A stretch of DNA of 64,000 nt. Source: Bursaphelenchus xylophilus (lineage: Eukaryota; Nematoda; Chromadorea; Rhabditida; Aphelenchoididae). Shown piece after piece: positions 26,308 to 37,223 of the stretch (its first letter is position 1; every line of letters starts with the position of its first letter). The stretch is from positions 11,470,001-11,534,000 of the forward strand of contig CAJFCV020000002.1 of assembly GCA_904066235.2 (NCBI GenBank). The letters are read 5' to 3'. The notes under the pieces are model-generated. The model did no database searches. It saw only the letters and a program-made list of their open reading frames with translations, and had not been told where the DNA came from. Both the position numbers and the translations under genes were made by a program.

Positions 26308-27655
26308 ATGTCAGCCTTCTTCTTCGAGCTCTGTAACACCTGGATCTTCATCATTACGGCTTATTCTCTCCTAACTCTTTTCAAATGGCCATTTAAGAAG
26401 CTATGCAGCAAGGAAGAGGTGAGTTATAGGCCAGGATAAGATCTCCATAAATCCACTTTGTCATGAGTAACTGTATGTATCTCTTGTTTTAGCAGAACGT
26501 CCGTCTCCGAGGCGCTATCATGCAGATTGGAGTTGTGAATTATGTCATTGGTGTGGCCGGAGGCACTCAGCTTCTTATACGAGGCGCTGCGACATTCGTT
26601 CTCACCTTTTGCGACGCTGAAAATGGATTGGGTAACTTTTTATGTAATTTTTTAGCAAGCGAGGTACCTCAAGTGCGACGCTCAGATTTTGTTTTAATTT
26701 TTTGCATAGAGCGCCCAGAGAGAAAAAAATTGTATTTTTAAGCCATATCATTAGCAGTCTCATGCGGAAAAAATTGGTTTTTTGTGGAAACATTACCACT
26801 CTCTTTTCTTGAAATAGTCATGAAAGCCTTTCATGTCAAAATTAGCAAAAAAAATGTTATGCTTTTGCTGACTTTCGATCTAAAATGTCGGTTTTGTCTG
26901 CAAAACGCGAGCTAAAAACTTCGCATACTCTTTATCAGTCTGTCGGGAAAATAACGGCTGTTCGTCGCACCTTGGAGTCGCCCATCATCGCCTTGAAATG
27001 TCAAGACGCAACTGGGGGTTTTAATGAGCGACGAGGCGGCAAAATGAGACATTTTGCTGCGACGAGCCGCCGTTATTTTCCCGACAGACTGATAGAAAAA
27101 CGTGATCCAATTTTTTTCATTAAAATCTGAGCGTCACACTTGGGGTACCTCCCCTTGAAGTTTCCTAATGGATGAACTCGTAAAAAGTGTGTCCAATTTT
27201 GGCCAAGTTTAGGACCAAAATTCATCGTTTTTTTGCATAGTACGATCCGGAAATTAATCACGTTTTTTCAACAAAATGAATCTTAATTTTTGCAAATTTT
27301 TTTCGACAAACTCTAATTTTCATCAACAAAACAAACTTCAGTTCTCAACAGCACAATTTGTCACGAAGTCGAGAACTTATCCGACCAGTACAATCAACTC
27401 TACCAGCAGTACAATCATGCCGCATTCGACGATCCCATCGTTTTTGCCAACATTTTCGCGGCCACTTATTTGAGCCTGCTTGCGGTTCTTTACACCTATG
27501 ACTATGTGTATAACGAGGAATGTGGAGAGAAAACGAAAGATGTGAATAACAATTTGAAATTGAGTGGCGAATTCGGGGGCAAAAAAAAAATTTTCATTGT
27601 GGAAAATGAGATTGTAACGGCAAAAAAGATGAAAAATGATTTGATGGAGGTGTAA
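26308..27655 (+). CDS. small three-pass membrane protein, unknown
   Basis: Exons 26308-26418, 26493-26631 and 27342-27655 join in phase to 187 residues. Hydrophobic segments: WIFIITAYSLLTLF near residue 12, IMQIGVVNYVIGVAGG in exon 2, and VFANIFAATYLSLLAVLY in exon 3. Between the second and third is a potential N-glycosylation site (NST) with Cys. The C-terminal tail is basic and acidic in turn. The size and exon layout resemble the gene at 34600. I do not recognise the family. Intron 2 contains a family A MITE with a family B MITE inside it. AATAAA at 27684. An inverted copy of the 3' end lies at 32535-32690. Confidence 0.65.
26655..27155. mobile_element. MITE family A with nested family B
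   Basis: The left end GAGGTACCTCAAGTGCGACGC and right end GCGTCACACTTGGGGTACCTC are those of family A. At 26937-27095 a family B copy (ATCAGTCTGTCGGGAAAATAA .. TTATTTTCCCGACAGACTGAT) interrupts it, so B inserted after A. Confidence 0.85.
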
Positions 27656-27744
27656 AAAAATTTTTTTTTTTTTATTTTTTTTTTGAATAAACATTGATTT
27701 TTCAAAGAAAAAATGGATTTTTTTGGAATTTTTGTCAATTTTTC

Positions 27745-28165
27745 GATGAAAGTTACCCCAAGTGCGACGCTCAGATTTTCTTCAAATTTTGCACACACGT
27801 CGGAAATAGGTCACGTATCAATTCCTGAAATTTTTAGCTCGCTCTTTCCAGGCGCCGCCGAGATATTCAACGGTCTTTGCGGCCGAGAGAGAGTACGCGA
27901 AAAGCGGAGAACATGAGAGAAAAACACTTTTTGGCCGTAACTTTACTAGTTTCGCGCCGAAAAAAAATATTTTTTGTGGAAGCACTATTCTCTACGTTAG
28001 AAATAGGTGCAAAAATTTTCATGCCAAAAATCGCAAAAAAATTTTTATATTTTTTCCAACTTTTGGCCTAAAATCTCAATTTTTTCTGCAAAGCGCGAGC
28101 TAGAAATCTCGGATATGTCTTAGAAAAAAGTATTGTAAATTTATTACAAGTTTCACCTAAATCTG
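27745..28165. mobile_element. MITE family A
   Basis: Begins AAAGTTACCCCAAGTGCGACGC directly after the membrane-protein gene, continues with CGGAAATAGGTCACGTATCA and GGATATGTCTTAGAAAAAAG, and ends TTTCACCTAAATCTGAGCG. Confidence 0.8.
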
Positions 28166-28476
28166 AGCGAAAAAAATTTAGATATTTTTGATTTTTTATG
28201 ACGCGATAAAATTGTGACAACCCAAAAATCTCATAAAAAGAAAAAGCACAAACAACAGGTAAGCGGATGGTTTTATTTTGGTTGCCCTTCAAGCGAAGAA
28301 CTCGTTTGGGCGTCGCGAAAAAGTCAATTATTTCTTCAGTGGTCCCGAATTCCCCCAATTTTTTTCGTTTTTGCGTTTCTCACGGAACATCGAACGAATT
28401 GAGGTGGGATATTTCGGGTTTAAAATACGAGAATTGTTTCAAATCTTCATAATTTTTTTGAATTTTTGGTGGAAAA

Positions 28477-31400
28477 ATGGCGAAAGAGAAGGTTGCAATT
28501 ATTGGAGCTGGTCCAAGTGGATTGACTGCGGCAAGGTGAGATTTTTTTTTTGATTTTTATTTTTTTTTCCACAGCAAGAGTTAAAATTCTGATTAAAAAA
28601 ATTCTGAATTCATTCCAAATTTGTGAAAAATCAAAAAAATCTTCAAAAAACATTTTAGGCAAGCCCTTGAAGCCGGCTTTGAACCAGTGGTTTTGGAGCG
28701 TCGTAACCGTTTCGGAGGTCGCTGGAGTTTCACCGAAGACAAGAAATGTAAGCAAACATTGGGATTTTTCAAAAAATTATTTTAGATATTACCCATCTCC
28801 CATCGACTCGGACAAAGTATTCAAAGATTTCCTCGAGTTTCAGCGATTTCCCCATTTCCGATCATTTCCCGCAATTTTTAAGCCAGCCGGAAGTCTTGGA
28901 ATACTTGGAAAATTACGTGGAAAAGTTTGATTTGAAAAAATTTATCAAGTTAGAGACTAATGTAGTTGGCATTCGAAGGCACAAGAAGTACGATGACAAT
29001 GGAATTTTTGTGGTCGATTATGAAAAGTGAGTGGTTTGGAGATTGTTTTATTTTTTATACAGGGTGCGGCAAAAAATGGAAACTTTTTTTATAACAACAT
29101 CAAACAATATAACATGAAACAATACAATATCAAACATTACAACGTGAAACAATACAACATAAAACAGTACAACATCAAATGGCCTTTGGTAGCTTGTACA
29201 CTGGACACCCTAACTGCCGCTGGATCTCTCCGCACCACCATGACCAACGGCTGCCATGGAATTCGCCGGAAAACGATGCTTTAGAGTATATCCCGTCGGC
29301 GAAGTGAGCCAGCTCGCGCATCACAACACCAAAGCAAGGGCTGCCGCTAGTCTCAGTAAACGGGACGAAAACCAGAACGTTTGTTTAGGACGCTCTTGTG
29401 CGTACACCTTTAACGTCGACCTTAGAACGAATTCGAACCTTTTCACGAGCATCCGCCCAAACGCTAGCATTGAGACAGCACGTACCACCTCTTGTACCAT
29501 CAGTCCGCGTTCTCCATTTTCCGCATTCACATATTGCTTCAGTGCGTCCTTCAGCCTTTGATTCCATCTATCAACCTCCTCCTTACTCAAATTGTCAGAA
29601 AGACCTCTGTCTTAAAAGTAGACATCCAATGAATCCGTGATACCGCCCGAGCTTTACGAAGGCGACGTACTCCTTCGCGCGGGTTCGGACTAGCCATGTA
29701 TTGGACTCGCCTTCTATACAAATCCTCCACCGATCTTTTCAAGAACACCACCATCGCCTTTTTGCTGTCCTTTAAGAACTTCGCATCGACCTCCGACCTC
29801 TGTGCTTGTGGCACCTCTCCAGCCATCTCGTTCACATCGGCCCTGTCCTCTTCATTCTGCCTCGAGGGGGTCTTCCGTTTTTTTTTTATATTTTTTGTTA
29901 TCCCTGTACGTGCCTGGCCTTTTCGCTGCTCCAAGGCGTTTGTCAGAAGGACAGCATCCAGTCCGATGAGGCCCTATGCACGTTGGCTAACGTCGAAGAC
30001 CGCTAAAATTCCTGTCATCGCCTAAGGCGGAATTTGTTGCAAAGTACATACGCCAGAGATTACTCCATGAACAAAAAGTGTTTTTCTCCGGAGTTGGACG
30101 ACTAGGGAAACCAAAAACATTATTTTTCGTCGATGCAAATGTCGAAATTAGGTATTTAGTACTACCTGATACTATATAGTACGAGGTGAAAATAGCAGTA
30201 CTATATAGGCACCAGAACAACACCACTAACGCATAAGGGTCAAATTTTAACCTCGTACTACAGAGTATCAGGTAGTACTATATAGCACTAGACGGAAAGT
30301 TAACATGATTTTCGAAAATTAGCACCAGATACGCCATAATATTTTCAGATCTGGCCAACGGTACTCTGAAGAATTCCCGTACGTTTTACTGGCGCTCGGG
30401 CGCACTCATAAACCTTGGAGACCCAATCCTTATCGAAAAGAGAAGGAGTTCAAGGTAAGAACTTTACTTATTCGATGAGACAGTCTTAGCAAGAGATACA
30501 ACAGTGATTTTTCAGGGCAAAATCAGTCATTCCGCGGAATACAAGGGAAATTCCGCATTCGAGGGACAGAAAGTGGTGATTGTTGGGTTCGGCGACAGTG
30601 CGGTGGAGATTGCAAATGATTTGTCGTTTGTTGCGAAAAAGGTGTGGCTTTTTTTAAAAAAAAAATCAAAAAAAAAATTTTTTGCAATTTTTACAAAACA
30701 GAGAGCACAAAATTATTTTTTTTACGAAAAATTCATAGAGATACGGCCAAAAAATGAGATTTTTCTCTGACCGCTCTCCTCACTTTCCATAGTCTCTCGA
30801 AGAAAAAGAAAAAATTGTGGAATAACTTGGTTCAACTTGCTTCTCATCTCCTTAAATTTTCACAAATTGACACTTGAGGTATTTAGAAGATATTTATAAA
30901 AAAATTTGAAAAAAAAAATAAATTTCAAAAATTCAAAAAAAAAATTTTTTTTTTTAATTTTTGTTATAAAAACAGGTAATAATCTGCGCACGTCACGGAG
31001 AATGGCTAAACTATCGTGCCGACCCCTCTGGCCATCCCTTGGACCATGAATTTAACTCAAGATTTATGGGAAATCTCCGCAAAATCGTGCCGAAACCGGT
31101 TTTTAACAAAATCTGGGAAAAATATTCCCTTTCCCAATTGAATTTGGAGCAACATGGAGTGGAAAGGCCAACTTTCGGATACTGGAATACCATTCCGACG
31201 TTCGCGGATGGACTGAAGGAGCATTTGAAGAGCGGAAAGATCCGCTTTGAAAAGGATTTTTTGAGTTTTGATGAGAAATCGGTGGAATTTAGCGATCGAA
31301 AAGCCGAGAATAATGTGGATCATGTAAGTTTTTTTGATGACTTTTTAAAAAAAACTAATTTTTATCTAAATTTCTATATTTTTTAATCAAAAAAATGAAA

Positions 31401-33403
31401 AAAAAATTTACATAATTTCAGGTGATTTTCTGCACTGGCTACGAGTTCGATTTTTCGTTGTTGGAAAATGGGACGATGATTCGTGTCCGCGACAACGACA
31501 GTCAACTTTATTTGCACATGTTTGATCCGGAAATTTCGCGAGGAAATCTGGCAATTATTGGGTTGGCCAACCCATTTGGCCCGAATTGGCCAATCGCGGA
31601 ATTGCAGGTGGGTTCCACTTACAGGGCAAGTACTCCAAGTGCGACGCTCAGATTTTGATGAAACTTGGCACAAATTTAAAATAATTTTTTCTAAAATATA
31701 TGCGAGAATCCTGGCTCGCGCTTTGCGGAAACAACCGACATTTTTAGATCGAAAGTCGGCCAAAATTTAGGACTTTTTGCGGAATTTCGGCACGAAAAGT
31801 CTCATGCCTATTTCTACCATAAAGGATAATGTTTCGACAAAAAATCAAATTTTTTCGCTCGAAACTGCCAAAGTTATGGCCAAAAGGCGCTTTTCTCCCT
31901 GACCGCTCTCCACGTTTAGCGTGCTCTTTCGGCTGCAAAAATCGTTCGATATCTCGGCGGCGCCCGCAAAACGCGAGCTAAAACTTTCAGGAATTGATAT
32001 TTACTCCATACCCGACGTGTGTGCAAAATTTAAAGAAAATCTGAGCGTCGCACTTGGAGTACTTCCCCTGTTAGATACGACATAAAAATCAACCCTTATA
32101 GGAGAAGGGCTCATTTCGACGCTCAGATTTTGATGAAACTTGGCACAAATTTCGACTGAATTTTTCTATGGCATATCCGAGATTTTTAGCTCGCGCTTTG
32201 CAGAAACAACCGAGATTTTTAGATCGAAAGTTGGGAAAAATGTAACATTTTTTTGTTGATTTTTGACATGAAAAGTTTCATTTCTATTTCTAGAGTGGAT
32301 AATAATTTTTCTACAAAAAACCAATTTTTTCCGCCCAAAACTGGCAAAAATACGGCCAAAAGATGTTTTTATCTCTGACCGCACTCCGTTTTTCGCATAC
32401 TCTCTCGGCCGGAAAGATTGTTGAATATCTCGGCAGTCGCTGAAAAGTCCGAGCTAAAAGTTTCAAGAATTTATGTATGGCCTCTGCCCGACATGTGCGC
32501 AAAATTTGAAGACAATCTGAGCGTCGCACTTGGGGTAACTTTCATCGAAAAAATTGACAAAAATTCCAAAAAATTCCATTTTTTCTTTGAAAAATCAACG
32601 TTTATTCAAAAAAAAATTTTTTAAAGATATTTTTTTACACCTCCATCAGATCATTTTTCATCTTTTTCGCCGTTCCAATCCCTTTTTTAACTAGAGATCG
32701 CGAATAAAAACAACAATTTTCGACTGCATTTTCGTTGGGAGGGAAATAAAAAAATGATTTTTTGCTTTTTTTATATTTTTAACAGGCGAATTATCAGTCT
32801 GTCGGGAAAATAATGAGCACAATATCGTTGCGACAATCGCGTCGCTGAAAAAAAATTTTTTGATTTTGCCGCGACACAATTCATTTATTCAGCGGCGGCG
32901 ATTTTCTTCGACTGGGTGCTCATTATTTTCCCGACAGACTGACAAATCTCAAAAATTTAAAATTTTTCAAATTTTTTTTTTTTTTTTTGAAATGCTAAAA
33001 ATCGAACTTTAAGGCTCGAGTGTTCTTCGCTCTGCACCGTGCTGTCTGGACTCTGCCTTCCGAGTTTTTTATGCGAGAACGCGCCGAATGGAAGCGTTGC
33101 CAAATCTCGGTGGGCTTCCTGAAAACCCGTCGACACACCCAAATCGAGGATTTCATTGGGTTTTCCGAGGAATTGGCGGACAAAATCGGCGCCAAAATCC
33201 CGTGGAAATTGTGGGTTTCCGACCCGGTTTTGGCTTACAAATCACTTGTGGCGCCATTTTCCCCGGCTCAATATCGAATTTGTGGGCCCAATTCGAATCC
33301 GCAGGCCAGAGAATATGTCATGGCGTTGAAATCGAATGATTTTTCTGTGTTTTGGATAGCTTTTGTTGTGTTTGTTATCATTTTGGCTTGGTTTTTGAAA
33401 TAA
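28477..33403 (+). CDS. flavin-containing monooxygenase (FMO)
   Basis: Eight exons in phase: 28477-28535, 28659-28747, 28786-29026, 30349-30454, 30516-30641, 30976-31323, 31422-31607 and 33014-33403, giving 514 residues, normal for the family. Diagnostic elements are present: FAD-binding GAGPSG (10-15) and ERRNRFGGRW; the FMO signature FKGKISHSAEYK (164-175); NADPH-binding GFGDSA (189-194); and FCTGYEFDF (about 326-334), the FATGY-like motif. A hydrophobic C-terminal segment (FWIAFVVFVIILAWFL) should anchor it in the ER membrane. FMOs oxygenate nucleophilic N and S atoms using NADPH and O2. The last exon uses an unusual TTTAAG acceptor, but ELQ|AR continuity with the family supports it. Introns 3 and 7 are full of insertions, including copies of neighbouring genes. 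I cannot assign which nematode FMO it is. Confidence 0.92.
29056..29185 (+). repeat. transposon-end-like sequence followed by AAACAATACAACAT repeats
   Basis: TATACAGGGTGCGGCAAAAAATGGAAA resembles the TACAGGGTGCGGCAA ends of the element at 48667-49372. A simple tandem (AACATnAAACAATACAAT) runs from about 29092 to 29180. No matching right end was found. Confidence 0.5.
29321..30018 (-). pseudogene. broken intronless ORF inside FMO intron 3
   Basis: On the minus strand an ORF starting MTGILAVFDVSQRA meets TAG, continues in the same frame (LIGLDAVLLTNALEQRKG.. to FKTEVFLTI*), then shifts frame near 29590 and runs on (KEEVDRWNQRLKDALKQYV.. to 29321). The product would be about 230 residues, very basic, with no domain I recognise. 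GC content and codon use are unlike the surrounding AT-rich intron. It looks like the remains of a gene carried by a mobile element or a retroposed gene. Confidence 0.5.
30150..30305. mobile_element. small TAGTACTACC palindrome in FMO intron 3
   Basis: TTAGTACTACCTGATACTATATAGTACG at the left is inverted at the right (CGTACTACAGAGTATCAGGTAGTACTA). The interior ACCAGAACAACACCACTAACGC resembles the palindrome at 9525-9836. Next to it (30095-30155) is part of an arm of the 23340 foldback. Confidence 0.7.
31622..32070. mobile_element. MITE family A, full length
   Basis: CAGGGCAAGTACTCCAAGTGCG to CGCACTTGGAGTACTTCCCCTG, about 450 bp. Subterminal blocks are inverted. Interior marks are GCTCGCGCTTTGCGGAAAC and CGATATCTCGGCGGCGCC. 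It lies in FMO intron 7. Confidence 0.9.
32100..32540. mobile_element. MITE family A, second copy in FMO intron 7
   Basis: CATTTCGACGCTCAGATTTTG to CTGAGCGTCGCACTTGGGGTAAC. Its right junction (GGGGTAACTTTCATCG) matches the left junction of the copy at 27745, in inverse orientation. Confidence 0.85.
32535..32690 (-). pseudogene. inverted copy of the 3' end of the 26308 membrane-protein gene
   Basis: Read on the minus strand it reproduces the last codons (ACGGCGAAAAAGATGAAAAA, GATCTGATGGAGGTGTAA), the 3' UTR with GAATAAACGTTGATTTTTC, and the junction to a family A MITE, all as found at 27610-27760. Confidence 0.8.
32695..32795 (-). pseudogene. copy of the 5' end of the secreted-protein gene
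   Basis: On the minus strand the 5' flank, ATG and first codons of the gene at 20493 recur: AACAGGCGAA../TTTTCATTTCCC-type flank and CCAACGAAAATGCAGTCGAA. The frame stops after about 12 residues (MQSKIVVFIRDL*). The adjoining family B end is shared with 20561. Confidence 0.75.
32794..32945. mobile_element. MITE family B, complete copy
   Basis: ATCAGTCTGTCGGGAAAATAATG at the left, CATTATTTTCCCGACAGACTGA at the right, just before FMO exon 8. Confidence 0.88.
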
Positions 33404-33414
33404 ATAGTTTTTTG

Positions 33415-33825
33415 GGGGAAGTACTCCAAGTGTGAGCCTCGGATTTTGATGAAACTTGGCAAAAATTTAGAATAACTTTTTCTAAGACATATAAGAGATT
33501 TCTAGCTCGCGCTTTGCAGAAACCACCGAGATTTTTTGATCGAAAGTTATGAACAATTTTACACTTTTTTTTGCAAATTTTGGGATGAAAAGTTTCAAGC
33601 CTATTTCTACTGTAGAGGGTAATTTTTCCTCAAAAAATCAATTTTTTCCGCACAAAACTGGCAAAGATATGGCCAAAAAGTGTTTTCTCTTTGACCGCTC
33701 TCCGCGTTTAGCGTACTCTCTCGACCAAAAAGTTCGTTGAATATCTCGGCTTCGCCTTCAAAGCGCGAACTAAAAATTTTAGGAATTGATATGAGGCCTA
33801 TGCCCAAAATGTGTGTAAAAAATGA
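33415..33825. mobile_element. MITE family A after FMO
   Basis: GGGGGAAGTACTCCAAGTGTGAG to GGCCTATGCCCAAAATGTGTG. The right terminal inverted repeat is missing. Confidence 0.75.
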
Positions 33826-33949
33826 GGAGGGAGGGGGGGAGATCATTCTTTCTTCAGCCTGGGTCGAAGAAAAAAAATGGTAAGGGGGGACCAAGGTAAT
33901 CTGCGCGTTTCGCGTCTCGATTTTTTTTTTCTTTTTTTACATGCTAAAG

Positions 33950-34165
33950 TCTACGGTGAGGGACCTGATCCCGTGGCAAAAAACGTACCGTTTTGCATCC
34001 GGGAAGTATCAAAAATGTGGCAAAATACTTCCCTCTCCAAGTGAAAAAACTCCGATTTCAAAACGAAGTTTTTTCACTTGCAGAGGGAAGCATTTTGCCA
34101 CATTTTTGATACCTCCCGGATACAAAATGGTACATTTTTTGCCATTGGATCAGGTCCCTCACTGT
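33950..34165. mobile_element. MITE family C
   Basis: TACGGTGAGGGACCTGATCCCG at the left and GGATCAGGTCCCTCACTGTA at the right; hairpin interior. Confidence 0.8.
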
Positions 34166-34194
34166 AGCAGAAACATCGCAAAATTTTTGAAACA

Positions 34195-34390
34195 TCAATA
34201 AATGTGGCAAAATGCTTCCCTCTCCAAGTGAAAAAAACTCCGATTTCAAAAGCGCGCCGGCTCTTTTTGTGAGGGACCTTTCAAAACGAAGTTTTTTCAC
34301 TTGGAGAAGGAAGCATTTTGCCGCATTTTTGATGCCTCCCGGATGCAAAATGATACGTTTTTTGCCACTGGATCAGGTCCCTAACTGTAC
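34195..34390. mobile_element. MITE family C, left end missing
   Basis: Starts inside the family (AATGTGGCAAAATGCTTCCC) and ends GGATCAGGTCCCTAACTGTA. Confidence 0.75.
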
Positions 34391-34599
34391 GCACTAAAAG
34401 CGTAATACTGGATTTTGATGAAGTTCTGGCACTGGCTAAAAGATCAATCGAAAAATTCCCCACAAAAAATCACTTTTTGATTAGAAAATTTCTGCAATTA
34501 TTATATATTTGTCTGCTCAAAATACGACAACAGGCTTTTTTTTACAAAACCTTTTTCTTGCACGAAACCATCATTCGCAAGTTTGGAATAGCCCCAAAA

Positions 34600-36497
34600 A
34601 TGTCGTCATTCCTCTTCGATGAGCTTTGTTCTCTGCTGGACGTTTTTGTTTTCATGTTGCCGTTTGCGATTGTCGCCAGGATTTGTTGCTGTACAACGGT
34701 AAGTAATGGAAAATGGGCTGGATATGGCAGGGTGGGCAGGCGGGCTTTGGAAATTTTGAAAAGCTGGCTTCTAATTGAAAAGGCCGTATGAGGTACCAAC
34801 CTATTGTACTTTTTGCACAGTGCGGGTTTCTAGTTGAAAAAAGCCTATGATTTTGCACAGTGCAGTTTCATAATTGAAAAAAGCCTATGATTTTGCACAG
34901 TGCAATTTTCTAATTGAAAAAAGCCTATGATTTTGCACAGTGCAATTTTCTAATTGAAAAAAGCCTATGATTTTGCACAGTGCAATTTTCTAATTGAAAA
35001 AAGCCTATAATTTTACACAGTGCAATTTTATAATTAAAAAAAGCCTATGACTTTGCACAGTGCAATTTTATAATTGAAAAAAGCCTATAATTTTGCACAG
35101 TGCAGTCTATAGTTGAAAAAGATCGGGGAAAAAAATTTTCCTCTAGAAAACCGAGTGTTATTTTCAACAAAACCTATTTCAGATCCGAAGAGGAAGTCCA
35201 ATTTCCAATTTTTTCAAAGTTTTCTGGATCCTCGCCGCCAGTATTTTCCTCGGCAAACTCGTTGAACTGGCATATTGGAAGTGCGGCGAAAAGACTTGTA
35301 AGTTTCAAAACTTTTTTCGAAATGAATTCTCACTATGCTAATTGTTCTTATTATTATAAATAAAACAAATAATGTAAACTATTTTCAGCCGCTGGAAGAT
35401 CAATGGTGCTGGACATTACTCTTCAGATCATCATCTCATATCGTAAGTAATCGATTTCAAAATTGGACTAAAAATACCTTTCAATATTTATAGCCAATAT
35501 CCATTATTTCTTAAAAAAAAATTTTGGCATTTTTCCAAAAATTGAGAAAGGGGCAGTGTATCTATTCTTCTGAGCAACTTTGAAAATGGTTCGCGAAATA
35601 GGGTTCAGAAAGTGAAATGAACTCAATTCTGCAAAAAGAGTTCACGCAAAAATGAATAGAATTTTTGTTAGTTTTTTGTGAACTGATTTCAGCAAATTGA
35701 CAAGGGAAGTACCCCAAGTGCGACGCTCAGATTTTCTTTAAATTTTGCACACACGTCGAGTATGGACTAAATATAAATTCCTGAAAGTTTTAGCTCGCGC
35801 TTTGCGGGCGCCGCTGAGATATCGAACGATTTTTGCCGCCGAGAGAGCACGCTAAACGCGGAGAGCGGTCAGAGAGAAAACCGCTTTTTGGCCACAACTT
35901 TGGCAATTTCGTGCGGAAAAATTTGATTTTTTGTAGAAACATTATCCTTTACGGTAGAAATAGGCATGAAACTTTTCGTGCCGAAATTCGGCAAAAAATC
36001 CTAAATTTTGGCCGCCTTTCGATCTAAAAATCTCGGTCGTTTCTGCAAAACGCGAGCTAGGATTCTCGCATATATCTTAGAAAAAATTGTTCTAAATTTG
36101 TGCCAAGTTTCATCAAAATCTGAGCGTCGCACTTGGGGTACTTCCCCTGTAAGTCACTTCTGAATTTCTGAAAATTCAGGCTCACGCTTTGCAATAAGGG
36201 CCAAGACATTTATCGACCGTGTTCAAGATCTTCTCTAATATTTGATTTTCAGTCGATCGCGACCTCGATTTCTGCCAATCCGCGCACAGGGCCTCCATGG
36301 AAAGTCGCGGGATCAGTTCGGATTACGAGAAAGCGGATGTCCTCGACACAATTTTCATGCTTAGCGGTGTAATCTCCATGAATTGGATCGTTGCATCGAT
36401 GGTTGCGGGGTGCTTCAAAAAGGAGAAAACTCGGCAAATCTACTCGCCAAATGACGTGGAATCCGCGACAGGAGTGAATAACGAAATTTCTTTGTGA
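34600..36497 (+). CDS. small multipass membrane protein, unknown
   Basis: Exons 34600-34698, 35183-35297, 35389-35442 and 36253-36497 join in phase to 170 residues. Hydrophobic segments lie near residues 11-27 (LLDVFVFMLPFAIVARI), 45-60 (FWILAASIFLGKLVEL), in exon 3 (ITLQIIISYL), and 120-140 (TIFMLSGVISMNWIVASMVAG). The tail is charged. Size, short first exon beginning MSxFxFxELC, and layout resemble the gene at 26308, so the two may be distant paralogues. Function is unknown. Intron 1 is a TGCACAGTGCA satellite and intron 3 holds a family A MITE. AATAAA at 36507. Confidence 0.65.
34810..35120. repeat. ~40-bp TGCACAGTGCA satellite
   Basis: Eight units of TTTTGCACAGTGCAATTTT + CTAATTGAAAAAAGCCTATGA in intron 1 of the membrane-protein gene. 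Several adjacent units are identical. Confidence 0.93.
35701..36150. mobile_element. MITE family A, full length
   Basis: CAAGGGAAGTACCCCAAGTGC to GCACTTGGGGTACTTCCCCTG with GAGATATCGAACGATTTTTG and GCGAGCTAGGATTCTCGCAT inside. Confidence 0.9.
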
Positions 36498-36576
36498 AAT
36501 TGTGCAATAAATGAGAATTTTATTGAGATTTTAACTCGATCAAATGTTGGTTTATATCGTTTTTTTTCTAAACTAT

Positions 36577-37119
36577 TAGATGACATTCGATATATGGCTG
36601 GGGGCTTATAAATATTTGTATGTTCAGAAAATGTGTCACGATGACACCGGTTTAAGATGTGTCAGTGGTACAAAGAACGGCTGTATATGGCTAGGAGCAC
36701 TTTCTAGAGCAAGTCAAAAAATTTCTGTTATTGCAAAGGATCTCTCGGTGGAAAAATCCAGAAAATTCCATAAAATCCGTCATCCAAATCGCGCATTGCA
36801 AAATTTTTGAACCTAAACCTTGTTTGTGGGTACTCTACAGAGTGTTCTCAGCCATATATAGCCGTTCTTTTATTTCAAATAGGTTCAAAACTTTTGCAAT
36901 GCATAATTTGGATGACGGATTTTATGGATTTTTCTAGATTTTTTCCGCAGCGAGAAGCTTTACAACGCCCGAAATTTTTTGACTTGTTCTAGGGAGTGCT
37001 CCTAGCCATATACAGCCGTTGTTTATACCAACGGCACATCTTAAAAGGGTGTCATCGTGACACATTTTCTGGACACACAAAGATTTATAAGCTCCGAGCC
37101 ATATATCGTATGTCATCTA
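36577..37119. mobile_element. palindromic element with TAGATGACATTCGATATATG ends
   Basis: TAGATGACATTCGATATATGG at the left is inverted at the right (CATATATCGTATGTCATCTA). AAAATGTGTCACGATGACACC, AACGGCTGTATATGGCTAGG and GCACT blocks pair inwards. Confidence 0.88.
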
Positions 37120-37223
37120 ATAAAAAAAAGATCTGTCCGAAAATTCAAAGTCAGTTTTATTCAATTTAAATCACATATCAGTAAAAAAATTACAAATTTC
37201 TCGTTTCGAAACCATGTACAACA

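Noticed and set aside
29256..29640. Plus-strand ORFs of about 80-100 codons
   Set aside because: The opposite strand has the more protein-like, though broken, frame that continues upstream. The plus-strand frames are shadows.
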